The notes under the pieces: generated by a model
Told to the model about the DNA's origin: nothing
What the model saw: only the letters and a program-made list of their open reading frames with translations
The model's database searches: none
Made by a program: the position numbers and the translations under genes
From: Bacillus sp. EB600
Lineage (GTDB): Bacteria; Bacillota; Bacilli; Bacillales; Cytobacillaceae
Direction of reading: 5' to 3'
Length of the DNA stretch: 64,000 bases
Assembly: GCF_024494385.1 (NCBI RefSeq)
Contig: NZ_JAEVLT010000018.1
Span: 1-64,000, forward strand
Shown here: one piece after another, positions 19,190-28,492 of the stretch
Numbering within the stretch: position 1 is the first letter of the stretch
Layout of the letters: each line of letters begins with the position of its first letter

Positions 19190-19445
19190 ACTTTTTATTA
19201 TTCATCATTTTTGTGATTGTATTAAAATCAAGCTGCTTGCCATCATTAACGATTGATTTTACAAGTTGATCTTCTACTTCTTTGCTCACTGGTTTATTGG
19301 CAATTTGTGATACTCTGCGTATGACATTTCTAACTGTTTTTTCATCTTTAAAATTGGCGTTTTGTAAAGAATTGGCTAAATCAAAAATATCTTTCATGTT
19401 TACGCCCGTTTTCTTTTCTATATTTTTAAAAAAACCATTATCCAT
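19188..19445 (-). CDS. spoVIF: Stage VI sporulation protein F
   Basis: 85 residues from ATG 19445 with AAAGGGAG upstream. KKTGVNMKDIFDLANSLQNA and KTVRNVIRRVSQIANKPVS match SpoVIF (YjcC), a small soluble mother-cell protein that in B. subtilis is needed for spore coat assembly through GerE-dependent genes. Earlier in-frame starts give eight more residues without a better RBS. It stands beside a YjcZ-type gene and the spoVA-like operon, all on the same strand. Confidence 0.9.
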   Translation of the reverse strand: MDNGFFKNIEKKTGVNMKDIFDLANSLQNANFKDEKTVRNVIRRVSQIANKPVSKEVEDQLVKSIVNDGKQLDFNTITKMMNNKK

Positions 19446-19518
19446 TTTAAGATTCACTCCCTTTATCAATTACTATATTGTATGAAGGAAGTGAAGATTG
19501 GTGAAGTGATATATGTAG

Positions 19519-19550
19519 AAAGGGCTGGCCAATTTTAGCCAACCCTTTTT
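19519..19550 (-). terminator. Terminator of the YjcZ-type gene
   Basis: AAAGGGTTGGCTAAAATTGGCCAGCCCTTT on the minus strand (a stem of AAAGGGTTGGC with GCCAGCCCTTT), 17 nt after the stop of the small gene at 19568. Confidence 0.8.
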
Positions 19551-19567
19551 GTTAGTTCAAGCAGCTA

Positions 19568-19690
19568 TTAATAGAAGCTTGCACCTACAATAATTAATAG
19601 GATGAACAATACAACGATTAACACAAATGTTGAACCGCCGTAAAAGCCGCCGCCATAACCGTAGCCGCCATAACCATATCCGCAGAACAT
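19568..19690 (-). CDS. YjcZ-family sporulation miniprotein
   Basis: 40 residues: a Gly/Tyr-rich head ([17 protein letters not shown]) followed by a single hydrophobic helix ([19 protein letters not shown]). This is the hallmark of the YjcZ/small sporulation membrane-protein family of Bacillaceae. TGAGGTGACTGACTT precedes the ATG and a terminator follows. It probably localises to a forespore or mother-cell membrane or the spore coat. Its molecular role is unknown. Confidence 0.88.
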   Translation of the reverse strand: MFCGYGYGGYGYGGGFYGGSTFVLIVVLFILLIIVGASFY

Positions 19691-19821
19691 AAGTCAGTCA
19701 CCTCACTTATCTAGTCTCATAAATAAGATATGAGAAGGCTTGTAAAAGTGTATAGGCAAGCAACCGTACATCAAGAAAATTGGCAAATATCCCTCTATTT
19801 ATAAGTTTAAGTCCGCTTCAT

Positions 19822-20178
19822 TTACCCCTTTGGCTTAAAAACAAGTGCACCGATAAACCCAAAAATAATTGCTGCAGAAATACCGGAGCTTGTTACTTCA
19901 AACATTCCTGTTAATACTCCGACAATTCCGTGCAAATCGGCTTCCTGCATTGCGCCATTAACAAGAGAATTACCAAAACTAGTAATGGGGATGGTCGCCC
20001 CGGCACCGGCAAAGTTGATCAATGGCTCATAAAGGCCAATTCCACCTAAAACGGCACCTACAACTACAAGTAAGCTCAATGTATGTCCTGGCGTAAGCTT
20101 GGCAACATCAATTAGCAACTGACCAATGACACAAATGATTCCGCCGATGATAAACGCCCAAAAAAACATCGCTAACAT
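19822..20178 (-). CDS. spoVAE: Stage V sporulation protein AE (SpoVAEb type)
   Basis: 118 residues from ATG 20178 (GAGGGGTGATCCA upstream). Hydrophobic throughout with about four membrane helices, and containing GHTLSLLVVVGAVLGGIGLY and FAGAGATIPITSFGNSLVNGA, typical of the SpoVAEb subunit. SpoVA proteins form the channel that moves calcium-dipicolinic acid into the forespore and releases it at germination. It follows spoVAD by 4 nt in one operon. Confidence 0.92.
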   Translation of the reverse strand: MLAMFFWAFIIGGIICVIGQLLIDVAKLTPGHTLSLLVVVGAVLGGIGLYEPLINFAGAGATIPITSFGNSLVNGAMQEADLHGIVGVLTGMFEVTSSGISAAIIFGFIGALVFKPKG

Positions 20179-20182
20179 TGGA

Positions 20183-21208
20183 TCACCCCTCTTCTCCATT
20201 GGTTTCAATGGCTACTGCATGGGCAATACATGGAATACTTTCATTCTGCTGAAAGGTTAATGGAGACAATAATGCCCCTGTAGCACATACAAGTATGCGT
20301 TTATAGACACCTTTCTTCATCTGATTTAATAAGTGTCCATATAAAACAGTGGCGGAGCAGCCTGCGCCGCTTGCCCCCGCTTGAACAGGCTGATCTTCCT
20401 TGTAAATCATTAAACCGCAATCTTGAAATTGACTTTTTTTCACTTTTAGTCCGCTTCGTTGAATAAGTTCAAAGGCAGTTTCATTTCCTATTTTTCCAAG
20501 GTCGCCAGTTACAATTAAATCATAATAGGATGGGTCGATTTGCAAATCACGAAAATGAGCCATGATCGTGTCTGCAGCAGCAGGGGCCATTGCTCCGCCC
20601 ATATTAAATGGGTCAGTCAATCCCATATCAATTACTTTACCAATTGTCGCAGCTCGGACGACAGGGTGTTGTTTTGAAGAATCATTAGGACAAACTAGAG
20701 CAATCCCGGCACCTGTCACAGTCCACTGTGCCGTTGGCGGCTTTTGGCCACCATATTCGGTAGGATAACGAAATTGTTTTTCCACTGCCGCATTATGGCT
20801 CGATGCGCCAGTCAATACATATTTTGCCCCCTGATAATTAACGACAAAGGAGGCCAATGCCAAACCCTCCATCGAGGTAGAACATGCCCCAAAAAGACCA
20901 AAGCATGGAATTTGAAGCGTTTTGGCTGCAAAGCTTGTTGGCGTAATTTGATTAATTAAATCGCCGGCAAATATAAATTGCACCTGTTCCTTTTGGATTT
21001 TCGCTTTATTTAAGGCTGTTTTCATCGCTTCCTCGATCAAAACTCTGTGTGCTTTCTCGTATGAATCCATCCCCATCCATAAATCCTCATGCAAGATATC
21101 AAAATCATTAACAAGGTTGCCGTTTGCTTCAAATGGGCCGCCTGAAACACCCGTCGCAGCGATCATTGGCCTGTTTTGGAAGACCCAGGATTGATGTCCT
21201 TTTAACAA
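20183..21208 (-). CDS. spoVAD: Stage V sporulation protein AD
   Basis: 341 residues starting at TTG, with GGGGGG eight bases upstream. The thiolase-like fold is evident: VIIAATGVSG-like start (PMIAATGVSGGPFEAN), FGLFGACSTSMEGLAL around the residual active-site Cys, and PTAQWTVTGAGIAL. SpoVAD binds dipicolinic acid directly on the outer face of the spore inner membrane. Length matches the family (about 338). It begins one base after the spoVAC stop, as expected for a coupled operon. Confidence 0.94.
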   Translation of the reverse strand: MLKGHQSWVFQNRPMIAATGVSGGPFEANGNLVNDFDILHEDLWMGMDSYEKAHRVLIEEAMKTALNKAKIQKEQVQFIFAGDLINQITPTSFAAKTLQIPCFGLFGACSTSMEGLALASFVVNYQGAKYVLTGASSHNAAVEKQFRYPTEYGGQKPPTAQWTVTGAGIALVCPNDSSKQHPVVRAATIGKVIDMGLTDPFNMGGAMAPAAADTIMAHFRDLQIDPSYYDLIVTGDLGKIGNETAFELIQRSGLKVKKSQFQDCGLMIYKEDQPVQAGASGAGCSATVLYGHLLNQMKKGVYKRILVCATGALLSPLTFQQNESIPCIAHAVAIETNGEEG

Positions 21209-21685
21209 TTACAAAACCCCCCACATCCCCAATAATGTTTTGATTAATGCAACAACAAATGCAGCAAATACTCCAAATAAAATAACCGATCCAGCCAACT
21301 TAAACATATTCCCGCCAACCCCAAGAACAAAGCCTTCGGTACGGTGCTCAATTGCTGCGGATATAACTGCGTTTCCAAAGCCTGTCACCGGAACAGCGCT
21401 GCCAGCTCCCCCAAACTGGGCCAATCGATCATATACACCAAAGCCTGTTAGCAGCATCGCCAAAAAGACCATTGTTGCAACTGTCGGGTTTCCAGCTGTC
21501 TGCTCGGTAAAATTAAAAAAGTAAATGTAAAAATAACTAATTGCCTGACCAATTACACAAATTAACCCTCCAATAAAAAAGGCTTTGACACAATTTTTAA
21601 GGATTGGGCGTTTAATTTCATACTTTTTTTGAAGCTGTTGATAATTTTGCTGCTGCGGAGTTAAATTTTTTTGTTTGCTTGCCAT
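21209..21685 (-). CDS. spoVAC: Stage V sporulation protein AC
   Basis: 158 residues after AAGGAGGAAAATAGCT. A basic cytoplasmic head is followed by about four membrane helices, with FIGGLICVIGQAISYFYIYFF and GGAGSAVPVTGFGNAVISAAIEHRTEG, the latter paralogous to the SpoVAE segment. SpoVAC is the mechanosensitive-channel component of the DPA transporter. It is followed directly by spoVAD. Only AC-AD-AE are present, so this looks like the short spoVA cassette and not the full spoVAA-F operon. Confidence 0.94.
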   Translation of the reverse strand: MASKQKNLTPQQQNYQQLQKKYEIKRPILKNCVKAFFIGGLICVIGQAISYFYIYFFNFTEQTAGNPTVATMVFLAMLLTGFGVYDRLAQFGGAGSAVPVTGFGNAVISAAIEHRTEGFVLGVGGNMFKLAGSVILFGVFAAFVVALIKTLLGMWGVL

Positions 21686-21699
21686 AGCTATTTTCCTCC

Positions 21700-22167
21700 T
21701 TATGTTGTTTCATCTTTTAATTTAATAATTTTTTGCAGTTGTTTTTCTGCTTCCTTTTTTGAAAGATCCTTGGTCTTCATCGCTTCTTTTAGTCTTACTG
21801 CCTCCAGAAAAATTTTATAATCACTTGAGACTTTGAAATTTTCCTTTGGATATCTTTTTTCCAGGAATTTGTTTATTTTTGCTTCAATCGCTTTCATTCT
21901 GAATCGATTCATATGTTTCACTTTATAGACGACAAGTGTATCTTTTTTCCCTTTCATTACTGCCACATCATACACTTCTGGAAAGGAGCTGACATCATTC
22001 TTAATTTTCTCAACATGGCTTGGTTTACTTGTGCCAATCGTAATTGGAGCTGGATTGGTTGTCTTCAGAAGTGCACCTTTACTTTCATTGCCATGATTTT
22101 GCCCACATGCGGCCAACAAAACAAAAATTGCCGCAATAATTTGAATCTGTAAAAATCGTCCGGTCAT
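21700..22167 (-). CDS. YhcN/YlaJ-family sporulation lipoprotein
   Basis: 155 residues from ATG 22167 (GGAAGGTGG upstream). The lipobox LLAACG gives a lipidated Cys near residue 20. The YhcN/YlaJ-type domain follows (SHVEKIKNDVSSFPEVYDVAVMKGKKDTLVVYKV), then a charged helical tail. Spore inner-membrane lipoproteins of this family commonly travel with extra spoVA sets. Here it is the first gene of the operon, 14 nt before spoVAC. Confidence 0.85.
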   Translation of the reverse strand: MTGRFLQIQIIAAIFVLLAACGQNHGNESKGALLKTTNPAPITIGTSKPSHVEKIKNDVSSFPEVYDVAVMKGKKDTLVVYKVKHMNRFRMKAIEAKINKFLEKRYPKENFKVSSDYKIFLEAVRLKEAMKTKDLSKKEAEKQLQKIIKLKDETT

Positions 22168-22328
22168 TTTTCCACCTTCCAAACATTCTTGTTTTTAGGA
22201 TTAGATATTTGTTGTTTTTATATTTCAACAATCGGTCCTAATATATGTACAGTTATTAATTTCTCCTTGCGCAAGAACTTTATCAGCCAAATCCATTAAT
22301 GGGATTTTTTGGTTATGAAGGCACAAAA

Positions 22329-22358
22329 AATCGCCTATCCTTGGAGGGATAGACGATT
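22329..22358 (-). terminator. fabI terminator
   Basis: AATCGtCTATCC/GGATAGgCGATT with TTTTTTGTGC following on the minus strand, 58 nt after the fabI stop. Confidence 0.85.
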
Positions 22359-22415
22359 ATCATACAATTGAAACTGGTTATTCAAAATTCTACTTTGAGT
22401 ACTAACAAAAAGTTT

Positions 22416-23183
22416 TTAAACAATATGGTATCCTGAATCAACGTGAATGTTTTCTCCGGTAATTCCACGGGATAAATCACTAAATAAGAAAACAGCAGTA
22501 TCTCCAACCTCTTCCGGAGTTGTTGCGCGGCGAAGTGGAGCTTTTGCTTCAATTTCTTTTAAAATCAAATTGAATTCGCCAATTACTTTTGAAGACAATG
22601 TTCGGATTGGACCAGCAGAAATCGAGTTAACTCGGATCCCGTCTTTGCCAAGGTCTGCGGCAAGGTACCGGACACTTGCATCAAGTGAAGCTTTTGCTAC
22701 ACCCATGACATTGTAGTTTTCAATAACACGTTCGCCTCCCAAATAGGTTAACGTTACAATACTTCCGCCCTCAGTTATTAACCCTCTTGCTGCTTTGGCA
22801 ACTGCTGTTAAGGAATAAGAGCTAATATTTTGCGCTAACAGGAAGCCTTCCCGGGATGTGTTTACATATTCACCTTTTAGCTCTTCTTTATTTGCAAAGG
22901 CAATACAGTGGGCAATGCCATGAATGACACCAACTTCGTCTTTTATTGCTGCGAAGCATTGGGCTATTTCTTCATCATTCGTGACATCACATGGTAAAAC
23001 AAGCGTATTATCAGCTTTCAGGGAATCTGCAAGCTCGCGAACACTGCTTTCAATCCTTTCGCCTGCGTATGTAAAGATGAGTCTTGCTCCTGCTTGATGG
23101 AGAGAACGTGCTATACCCCAAGCGATACTGCGTTTATTTGCAACACCCATAACGACAAATGTTTTTCCAGCTAATGATAGCAT
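22416..23183 (-). CDS. fabI: Enoyl-ACP reductase (NADH) FabI
   Basis: 255 residues. FabI features are the altered Rossmann motif GVANKRSIAWGIA and the Y-x6-K active site in YLGGERVIENYNVMGVAKASL. The SISAGPIRTLSSKVIGEF loop lines the substrate and triclosan pocket. The end reads GENIHVDSGYHIV. It catalyses the last reduction in each round of fatty acid elongation. A FapR operator lies 26 nt upstream of the start, so it is probably repressed when malonyl-CoA is low. Confidence 0.95.
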   Translation of the reverse strand: MLSLAGKTFVVMGVANKRSIAWGIARSLHQAGARLIFTYAGERIESSVRELADSLKADNTLVLPCDVTNDEEIAQCFAAIKDEVGVIHGIAHCIAFANKEELKGEYVNTSREGFLLAQNISSYSLTAVAKAARGLITEGGSIVTLTYLGGERVIENYNVMGVAKASLDASVRYLAADLGKDGIRVNSISAGPIRTLSSKVIGEFNLILKEIEAKAPLRRATTPEEVGDTAVFLFSDLSRGITGENIHVDSGYHIV

Positions 23184-23208
23184 TGAGTATGCCTCCTATA
23201 ATAACAAG

Positions 23209-23228
23209 TTATAGTACTTGGTACTAAT
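23209..23228 (-). promoter_or_regulatory. FapR operator of fabI
   Basis: On the minus strand ATTAGTACCAAGTACTATAA, close to the FapR consensus (TTAGTACC followed by an imperfect inverted half). The first 13 bases are identical to the site in front of fabH at 45137. Confidence 0.85.
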
Positions 23229-23273
23229 TTTACACTATTGGGCAAAAAATGAAAAGCAGCAGCCATCCAAACA

Positions 23274-25127
23274 TTAATCCCCAAATTCCAGCTCTCTTTT
23301 TAATTCATCAACATACTCTTTAGAACCAGTTACAACCAACCTGTCATTCAGTTCTAATTCTGTATCCCCATGCGGGACAATCGAATCCTTTCCGCGAAAA
23401 ATCCTGACAAAAATGGTATCGCCAATGAATGGAAACCGGCGTAATAGCATCCCGTCATACTGCTCGTTTTGCATTTGAATTTCATATAAGGCATTTTCCT
23501 GATTGGTAAAAATATTGATAACACTCGGTGATTCTATAAGGGCTCTAAGCAATACTTTTGTTGAAAAAAAGGAAGAAAATACTTCTACCTTTTGCTCGCT
23601 AAGGCTTTTTTCTAAATCCGGACTTTCAATCCGGGTAATGACTCTAGGTACTCCCGATTCCTTTACACCTACAGCAAGTATTGCATTAACTTCTTCATCT
23701 CCAGTAGATATAACAACCACATCTGCATGCTTTACTTCTGTTTTTTCAATGGACTCAAGAGAATAATCGGGGATCTCAATCACTTCAAATAAGGAATTTG
23801 CACTTTGTACATCAGAATTTTCTACTTTCTTATGATAAACCATAGTATCATACAATCCAGACATTAGCTCCCTTGAAATTGGCAGGGTTATCTGAGTGGC
23901 ACCTAAGAAAACAACTTTACTTTTTTTATTTAGTGCCTCTGTTTTTTGAAATAGCTTTTTAAAGACAATCGGAGAAAAAATTGAAGTAATAACTGCTACT
24001 AAAATTAATGTACCGCTCATCTTTGAGGTAATAATTTTCATTCTTTCGCCTATTGTGGCAGCTGCAATTACAAGTGATAAGGTGGATGTTAATAAAAAGC
24101 CAGAGGCTACAACAGTCTTCGTATCATACCAAATTTTTAGTAGATACACCGGGACCAGCTTAGAAATAAACAATGCTAAAAGCAAAAGAGGAATTAACAA
24201 TACTAGCTTGGGATCACTTAAAAGCACCCATAAATTAAGATTTACGCCAACCATTACAAAAAAGATAGGAATTAGAAATCCATAGCCAAAGGAATCCAGC
24301 TTATGAAGCAGTTCCTGATTGGGAGATAGCAAGGAAACAAGAACTCCGGCAAGAAAGGCACCCAAAATATTCTCGGCACCCACTTTTTCAGACAGACCAA
24401 CTAAAACAATAATAAGCGTGAATACTCCCCTTGTACCAATTTGAACAGTACTCGTTGATAAGGCTTCAATATATGCCCGATTTTTAAATCCTCTCGCTAT
24501 AAAATATAGACATACCCCTCCTGCAAAAAGGACAAGCAGCAGCCATGTATTCCCCTTTCCGCTTTCCTGGATTGATACGAAAACAGCAAGCAGGATCATT
24601 GTGACTAAATCAGCGATAACCGCTGTCAATAAAATAATTTGGCCGATTACCGTTTTGCTAATGTGGGCTTCTTTTATCGTTGGAACGACGACTCCTAAAG
24701 AAATGGTTGATATGATCATCGTCATTAAAAAAGCATTTTGAATAAATCCAGCCCAAACAAATAAAACTGACAATCCTAAAGAAATAACAAAAATACCTGC
24801 AAAAATAAAACCGGAAGCCAGAAAAGAATTGGGTTCTTTTTTACTGTTTGGAAGGGGTCTCCCCTTTTTATTATTTGAAAAAACCGTAAAATCAATTTCA
24901 AGACCACTTAAAAACATCAAAAAGATAAATCCCAGCGTGGAGAGGGTTCCAAGCCACGTGTCATCACGGACCACGTCAAACCCGCTCTTACCGATTATAA
25001 GTCCCATCAAGATTTCAGCGACGACAACCGGGATAAAGGCCAACTTTAAACGGTGTAGAATAATAGGTGTAACAAATGCAGCTGTGACAACAATAAGTAA
25101 GGAAATAACAGATGCATGCTGATCCAT
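23274..25127 (-). CDS. yjbQ: CPA2 monovalent cation/proton antiporter with RCK domain (YjbQ)
   Basis: 617 residues from ATG 25127; the longer frame adds 51 residues without an RBS, whereas AGGGAGAAGTGGACCTC precedes this ATG. About 12 membrane helices fill residues 1-390, including GLIIGKSGFDV and NILGAFLAGVLVSLLSPNQ. Then comes a cytoplasmic RCK/TrkA-N domain (VVFLGATQITLPISRELM) with a degenerate nucleotide motif, and a TrkA-C domain (GDTIFVRIFRGKDSIVPHGD). It likely exchanges K+ or Na+ for H+ under nucleotide control. Synteny with fabI and prpE fits YjbQ. Confidence 0.88.
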   Translation of the reverse strand: MDQHASVISLLIVVTAAFVTPIILHRLKLAFIPVVVAEILMGLIIGKSGFDVVRDDTWLGTLSTLGFIFLMFLSGLEIDFTVFSNNKKGRPLPNSKKEPNSFLASGFIFAGIFVISLGLSVLFVWAGFIQNAFLMTMIISTISLGVVVPTIKEAHISKTVIGQIILLTAVIADLVTMILLAVFVSIQESGKGNTWLLLVLFAGGVCLYFIARGFKNRAYIEALSTSTVQIGTRGVFTLIIVLVGLSEKVGAENILGAFLAGVLVSLLSPNQELLHKLDSFGYGFLIPIFFVMVGVNLNLWVLLSDPKLVLLIPLLLLALFISKLVPVYLLKIWYDTKTVVASGFLLTSTLSLVIAAATIGERMKIITSKMSGTLILVAVITSIFSPIVFKKLFQKTEALNKKSKVVFLGATQITLPISRELMSGLYDTMVYHKKVENSDVQSANSLFEVIEIPDYSLESIEKTEVKHADVVVISTGDEEVNAILAVGVKESGVPRVITRIESPDLEKSLSEQKVEVFSSFFSTKVLLRALIESPSVINIFTNQENALYEIQMQNEQYDGMLLRRFPFIGDTIFVRIFRGKDSIVPHGDTELELNDRLVVTGSKEYVDELKRELEFGD

Positions 25128-25250
25128 GAGGTCCACTTCTCCCTTCTTTGGTAACGTAATAAATAATAACTTATTCATGACCACGAAATAATAGATATAA
25201 AAAAAGAAACAAAACAAAAATAAACAAACTGGATTTAAGGAGGGTTTAAC

Positions 25251-25991
25251 TTGAAAATTGATATTATTGGGGATATACATGGTTGTTTAAGAGAATTTCA
25301 AGACCTAACTCGAAAGCTTGGCTATAAATGGGAGACGGGTATTCCGATTCATCCCGAACAGCGCAGCCTAGGATTTGTAGGTGATTTAACTGATCGGGGC
25401 CCTGAATCACTTAAAATAATTGATATTGTCTGGAAGTTGGTTATTGACCAAAAGCAGGCCTATTATACCCCGGGAAATCATTGTAACAAGTTGTATCGCT
25501 ATTTTATCGGCAATAAGGTGCAGACTAAGCATGGACTTGAAACTACTGTAGCAGAATACGTAGAATTAACCAAAAAAGATCAGCAAAAGGTTCGACATCA
25601 ATTTATGGAGCTCTATGAAAAAGCACCGCTTTATTTAACACTGGATGACCAAAAGCTGATCATCGCCCATGCTGGAATAAAGGAGAAATATCTAGGTAAA
25701 ACAAATTCTAAAGTCAAAACATTTGTCCTCTATGGTGACATTACGGGTGAAACTAATCCCGATGGTACCCCCGTTAGAAAGGACTGGGCAAAAGAGTATA
25801 CAGGCAACGCCTGGATTGTATACGGCCATACCCCTGTAAAAGAAGTTAGGAAGGTTAACAATACCTATAATATTGATACGGGAGCTGTATTTGGAGGCAA
25901 GCTCTCCGCTTTAAGATACCCCGAAATGGAAATCATTTCCGTCCCTTCTACTATGCCATATGTAGCCGAAAAATTTAAGGAATTTGCCTAA
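25251..25991 (+). CDS. prpE: Bis(5'-nucleosyl)-tetraphosphatase PrpE
   Basis: 246 residues from a TTG start behind AAGGAGGGTTTAAC. The metallophosphoesterase signature is complete: DIHGCLREF (10-18), [18 protein letters not shown], and later AHAGI and YGHTP. The family cleaves diadenosine tetraphosphate and can act as a Ser/Thr-type phosphatase; in B. subtilis PrpE influences spore germination. It is divergent from yjbQ and converges on yjbO. Confidence 0.9.
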   Translation: MKIDIIGDIHGCLREFQDLTRKLGYKWETGIPIHPEQRSLGFVGDLTDRGPESLKIIDIVWKLVIDQKQAYYTPGNHCNKLYRYFIGNKVQTKHGLETTVAEYVELTKKDQQKVRHQFMELYEKAPLYLTLDDQKLIIAHAGIKEKYLGKTNSKVKTFVLYGDITGETNPDGTPVRKDWAKEYTGNAWIVYGHTPVKEVRKVNNTYNIDTGAVFGGKLSALRYPEMEIISVPSTMPYVAEKFKEFA

Positions 25992-26040
25992 CAAAATAGT
26001 AAACATCAATTTTGGCAAAGGTAAAACCCAAATGAAGCAC

Positions 26041-26073
26041 AAAGCTGACCAACACTTTATGTTGGTCAGCTTT
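26041..26073. terminator. Bidirectional terminator prpE/yjbO
   Basis: AAGCTGACCAACA/TGTTGGTCAGCTT, a 13-bp perfect stem. The yjbO stop codon lies inside the hairpin. Confidence 0.85.
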
Positions 26074-26959
26074 GTTTTACCTTTTCCATATCCTCTGCAA
26101 GCGGTACAGAGAACTTCATTTCACTCATTTGAAATGGATGAATAAATTGGAGCTGTTTACAGTGTAATGCCTGGCGCTCAATTACTACTTTATCACCGCC
26201 ATATAAATCATCACCTAGTAACGGGTGACCTAAAAAAGCCATATGAACCCTAATTTGATGGGTTCTACCTGTCTTCAACTGCAGTTCAATGTCAGTAAAC
26301 CCACCATAGCGTCCCAGGACACGAAAGTGGGTGCAGGCATATTGTCCATCTGCACGCACTTCTCTTTCAATAATACTGTCTGTTCTTCTGCCTATTGGTT
26401 CCTCAATTTTGCCGCAGTCGGGGCTGAGACATCCACTTGCAAAGGCCTCATACGTCCTTTTAACCTCGCCCCGCTTCTGTGCTTCACTAAATAAATGATG
26501 GACATGACGATGCTTAGCAATTAAGACTAGTCCGGATGTATTTCTGTCGAGTCTGGTTACGATGTGTGAGGTTGCTGTTATCCTTTTTCTTTTATAATAA
26601 CCAATAAGGGCATTTGCGAGACTTCCCGTTGGATGTTCCCTTGAAGGTATGGTGTTCATACCGGGAGGCTTGTTTACGACAAGCAAATAGTCATCCTCAT
26701 AAATGATCTCTAATGGAATGTTCTCCCCGCCTAGCCCTTTACTCGGGGTTTCAGGCGGGAAATATAAGCGTAATAAATCATCCTGCTGAAGCTTGTAGCG
26801 AACATTTTCTTCTTGTTCATTAACGAGGATCGCCCCGCCTTTAAACTTAATATCTGTTAAAGCAGTTCGAGAAATATCTTGTTCTTTTAGAAAATCTTTG
26901 ATTAGTTTTCCAACATTCTTTTGATCAATCACCCATTTAAGGCTAAAACGTGAGGACAT
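26066..26959 (-). CDS. yjbO: RluA-family 23S rRNA pseudouridine synthase YjbO
   Basis: 297 residues. An S4-like N-terminal segment precedes the catalytic domain. The catalytic Asp is in RLDRNTSGLVLIAKH, and LLVVNKPPGMNTIPS and GRTHQIRVHMAFLGHPLLGDDLYG are typical RluA/RluD motifs. It isomerises uridine in rRNA; the exact site is unknown. A GGAG RBS precedes the ATG, and it lies 21 nt after nadK in the nadK-yjbO operon. Confidence 0.9.
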   Translation of the reverse strand: MSSRFSLKWVIDQKNVGKLIKDFLKEQDISRTALTDIKFKGGAILVNEQEENVRYKLQQDDLLRLYFPPETPSKGLGGENIPLEIIYEDDYLLVVNKPPGMNTIPSREHPTGSLANALIGYYKRKRITATSHIVTRLDRNTSGLVLIAKHRHVHHLFSEAQKRGEVKRTYEAFASGCLSPDCGKIEEPIGRRTDSIIEREVRADGQYACTHFRVLGRYGGFTDIELQLKTGRTHQIRVHMAFLGHPLLGDDLYGGDKVVIERQALHCKQLQFIHPFQMSEMKFSVPLAEDMEKVKQS

Positions 26960-26980
26960 CTTGATTACTCCATAATAGAT

Positions 26981-27781
26981 TTAATCCGAATCTGAAATAA
27001 ATGAATCGTGGACCCGCTTCCAAAATGGAAATGGCCGAAAACGTGCAAACCGGACTCTTTCTTCCGGGACCCGAAACTGGATTGATTTTACGTCTTTATG
27101 CAGGTAGGTCAAATGGTCGATTCCAACTTGAAAATCATCCCGATTGACAGGTTTTAACATACACGTATGATGTGCTGGTAAAATAAGCGGTGAACCAACT
27201 GTCCGGAACACTTTATTGTTAATGGATGCCATTTCCGCAACTTGGATTGCTGAAATCGATGGATGAATAATCGCCCCGCCAAGAGCTTTATTATAAGCGG
27301 TACTTCCAGATGGGGTGGAAATACAAAGGCCGTCACCGCGAAACCGTTCGAAATGCTCACCTCGAATTTCCACATCCATCACTAATGTTCCCTCTACGCT
27401 TTTTACAGTTGATTCGTTTAAGGCTAGGTATCGTGCTTCCTTCCCGCCATTCTGGTAGCGAATAATTACCTCTACAAGAGGATATTCAACTACTTGAAAA
27501 GGAGTCTTGGCAATCGCAATCACCAATTTTTCAATTTCTTCTGATGTCCAATCCGCATAAAAGCCAAGATGTCCGGTATGGATTCCGACAAATGCTGTTT
27601 TATCCAAACGACTTGCATAACGATGGAATGCATATAGTAGTGTTCCATCCCCGCCAACGGAAATCACAATTTCCGGTTGGTCCTCATCATAAATGAGTTC
27701 AAAATCTTGTAAATAGCTTCTTATTTTCTGCATTAACGTGTTTGACTTCTGGTCCCCTTTTGATGTAATGGCAAACTTCAT
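26981..27781 (-). CDS. nadK: NAD kinase
   Basis: 266 residues. [11 protein letters not shown] near residue 45 is the phosphate-binding motif, followed by [13 protein letters not shown] and [20 protein letters not shown]. This is the NADK family (PpnKA/NadF of B. subtilis), which makes NADP from NAD and ATP. It stands between the alarmone synthetase gene and yjbO, 48 nt from the former, in the conserved yjbM-nadK-yjbO order. Confidence 0.93.
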   Translation of the reverse strand: MKFAITSKGDQKSNTLMQKIRSYLQDFELIYDEDQPEIVISVGGDGTLLYAFHRYASRLDKTAFVGIHTGHLGFYADWTSEEIEKLVIAIAKTPFQVVEYPLVEVIIRYQNGGKEARYLALNESTVKSVEGTLVMDVEIRGEHFERFRGDGLCISTPSGSTAYNKALGGAIIHPSISAIQVAEMASINNKVFRTVGSPLILPAHHTCMLKPVNRDDFQVGIDHLTYLHKDVKSIQFRVPEERVRFARFRPFPFWKRVHDSFISDSD

Positions 27782-27829
27782 TTTCGTTGACTCCTTATTT
27801 TTATATCATTTGCTTTTTTACATCGATTA

Positions 27830-28468
27830 TTAACTGTTATCCTTTTGTTTTAGTTCTTTTTTTTGTGTAAAAAAAGCCTGTGCCTCCTGTATTTCACCAC
27901 GGATAAGTGACATTTCCTCATCCAATCTAAATGCAGCCTCAGCAGCCCGCAACAGCCTCATTTGAATGTCCTCAGGAAAGGCGCCCTTATATTTATAATT
28001 CAGTGAATGCTCAATCGTGGCCCAAAAATTCATTGCCAGTGTACGAATTTGAATTTCAGCTAATATTTTCTTCTCTCCATGAATCGTTTGGACAGGATAG
28101 CGGATTACAACATGGTAGGACCGATAGCCACTGATTTTTTTATGAGAGATATAGTCTCTTTCTTCAACAATTTCAAAATCATTTCGATTTCTTAGTAAAT
28201 CCACGACAGAGCGAATATCATCTACAAATTGACACATCATTCTTAGACCGGCAATATCTTGCATTTCAGTTTCTAATTCATCTAGTGGAATTCCTTTTTC
28301 ATTCGCCTTATCAAGTATACTTGCAATTGGTTTTACTCTGCCCGTAACAAATTCGATCGGTGAATGGGAGGAAGCCAATTCAAATTGGCCCCGCATTCCT
28401 TTCAATTTTACCTTTAGTTCTGAAACCGCTTGTTTATAAGGGGCTAAGAACTTATCCCAATATATCAT
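27830..28468 (-). CDS. yjbM: Small alarmone synthetase (GTP pyrophosphokinase, YjbM/RelQ)
   Basis: 212 residues, synthetase domain only, as in RelQ/SAS1 proteins. Motifs are FVTGRVKPIASILDK, DIAGLRMMCQFVDDI (metal site), HKKISGYRSYHVVIRYP and EIQIRTLAMNFWATIEHSLNY. It lacks hydrolase, TGS and ACT domains. The family transfers pyrophosphate from ATP to GTP/GDP and works as a tetramer activated by pppGpp. It is the second gene of the yjbL-yjbM-nadK-yjbO run. Confidence 0.93.
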   Translation of the reverse strand: MIYWDKFLAPYKQAVSELKVKLKGMRGQFELASSHSPIEFVTGRVKPIASILDKANEKGIPLDELETEMQDIAGLRMMCQFVDDIRSVVDLLRNRNDFEIVEERDYISHKKISGYRSYHVVIRYPVQTIHGEKKILAEIQIRTLAMNFWATIEHSLNYKYKGAFPEDIQMRLLRAAEAAFRLDEEMSLIRGEIQEAQAFFTQKKELKQKDNS

Positions 28469-28492
28469 TTACACCCCAACCCTTAAGATAGC

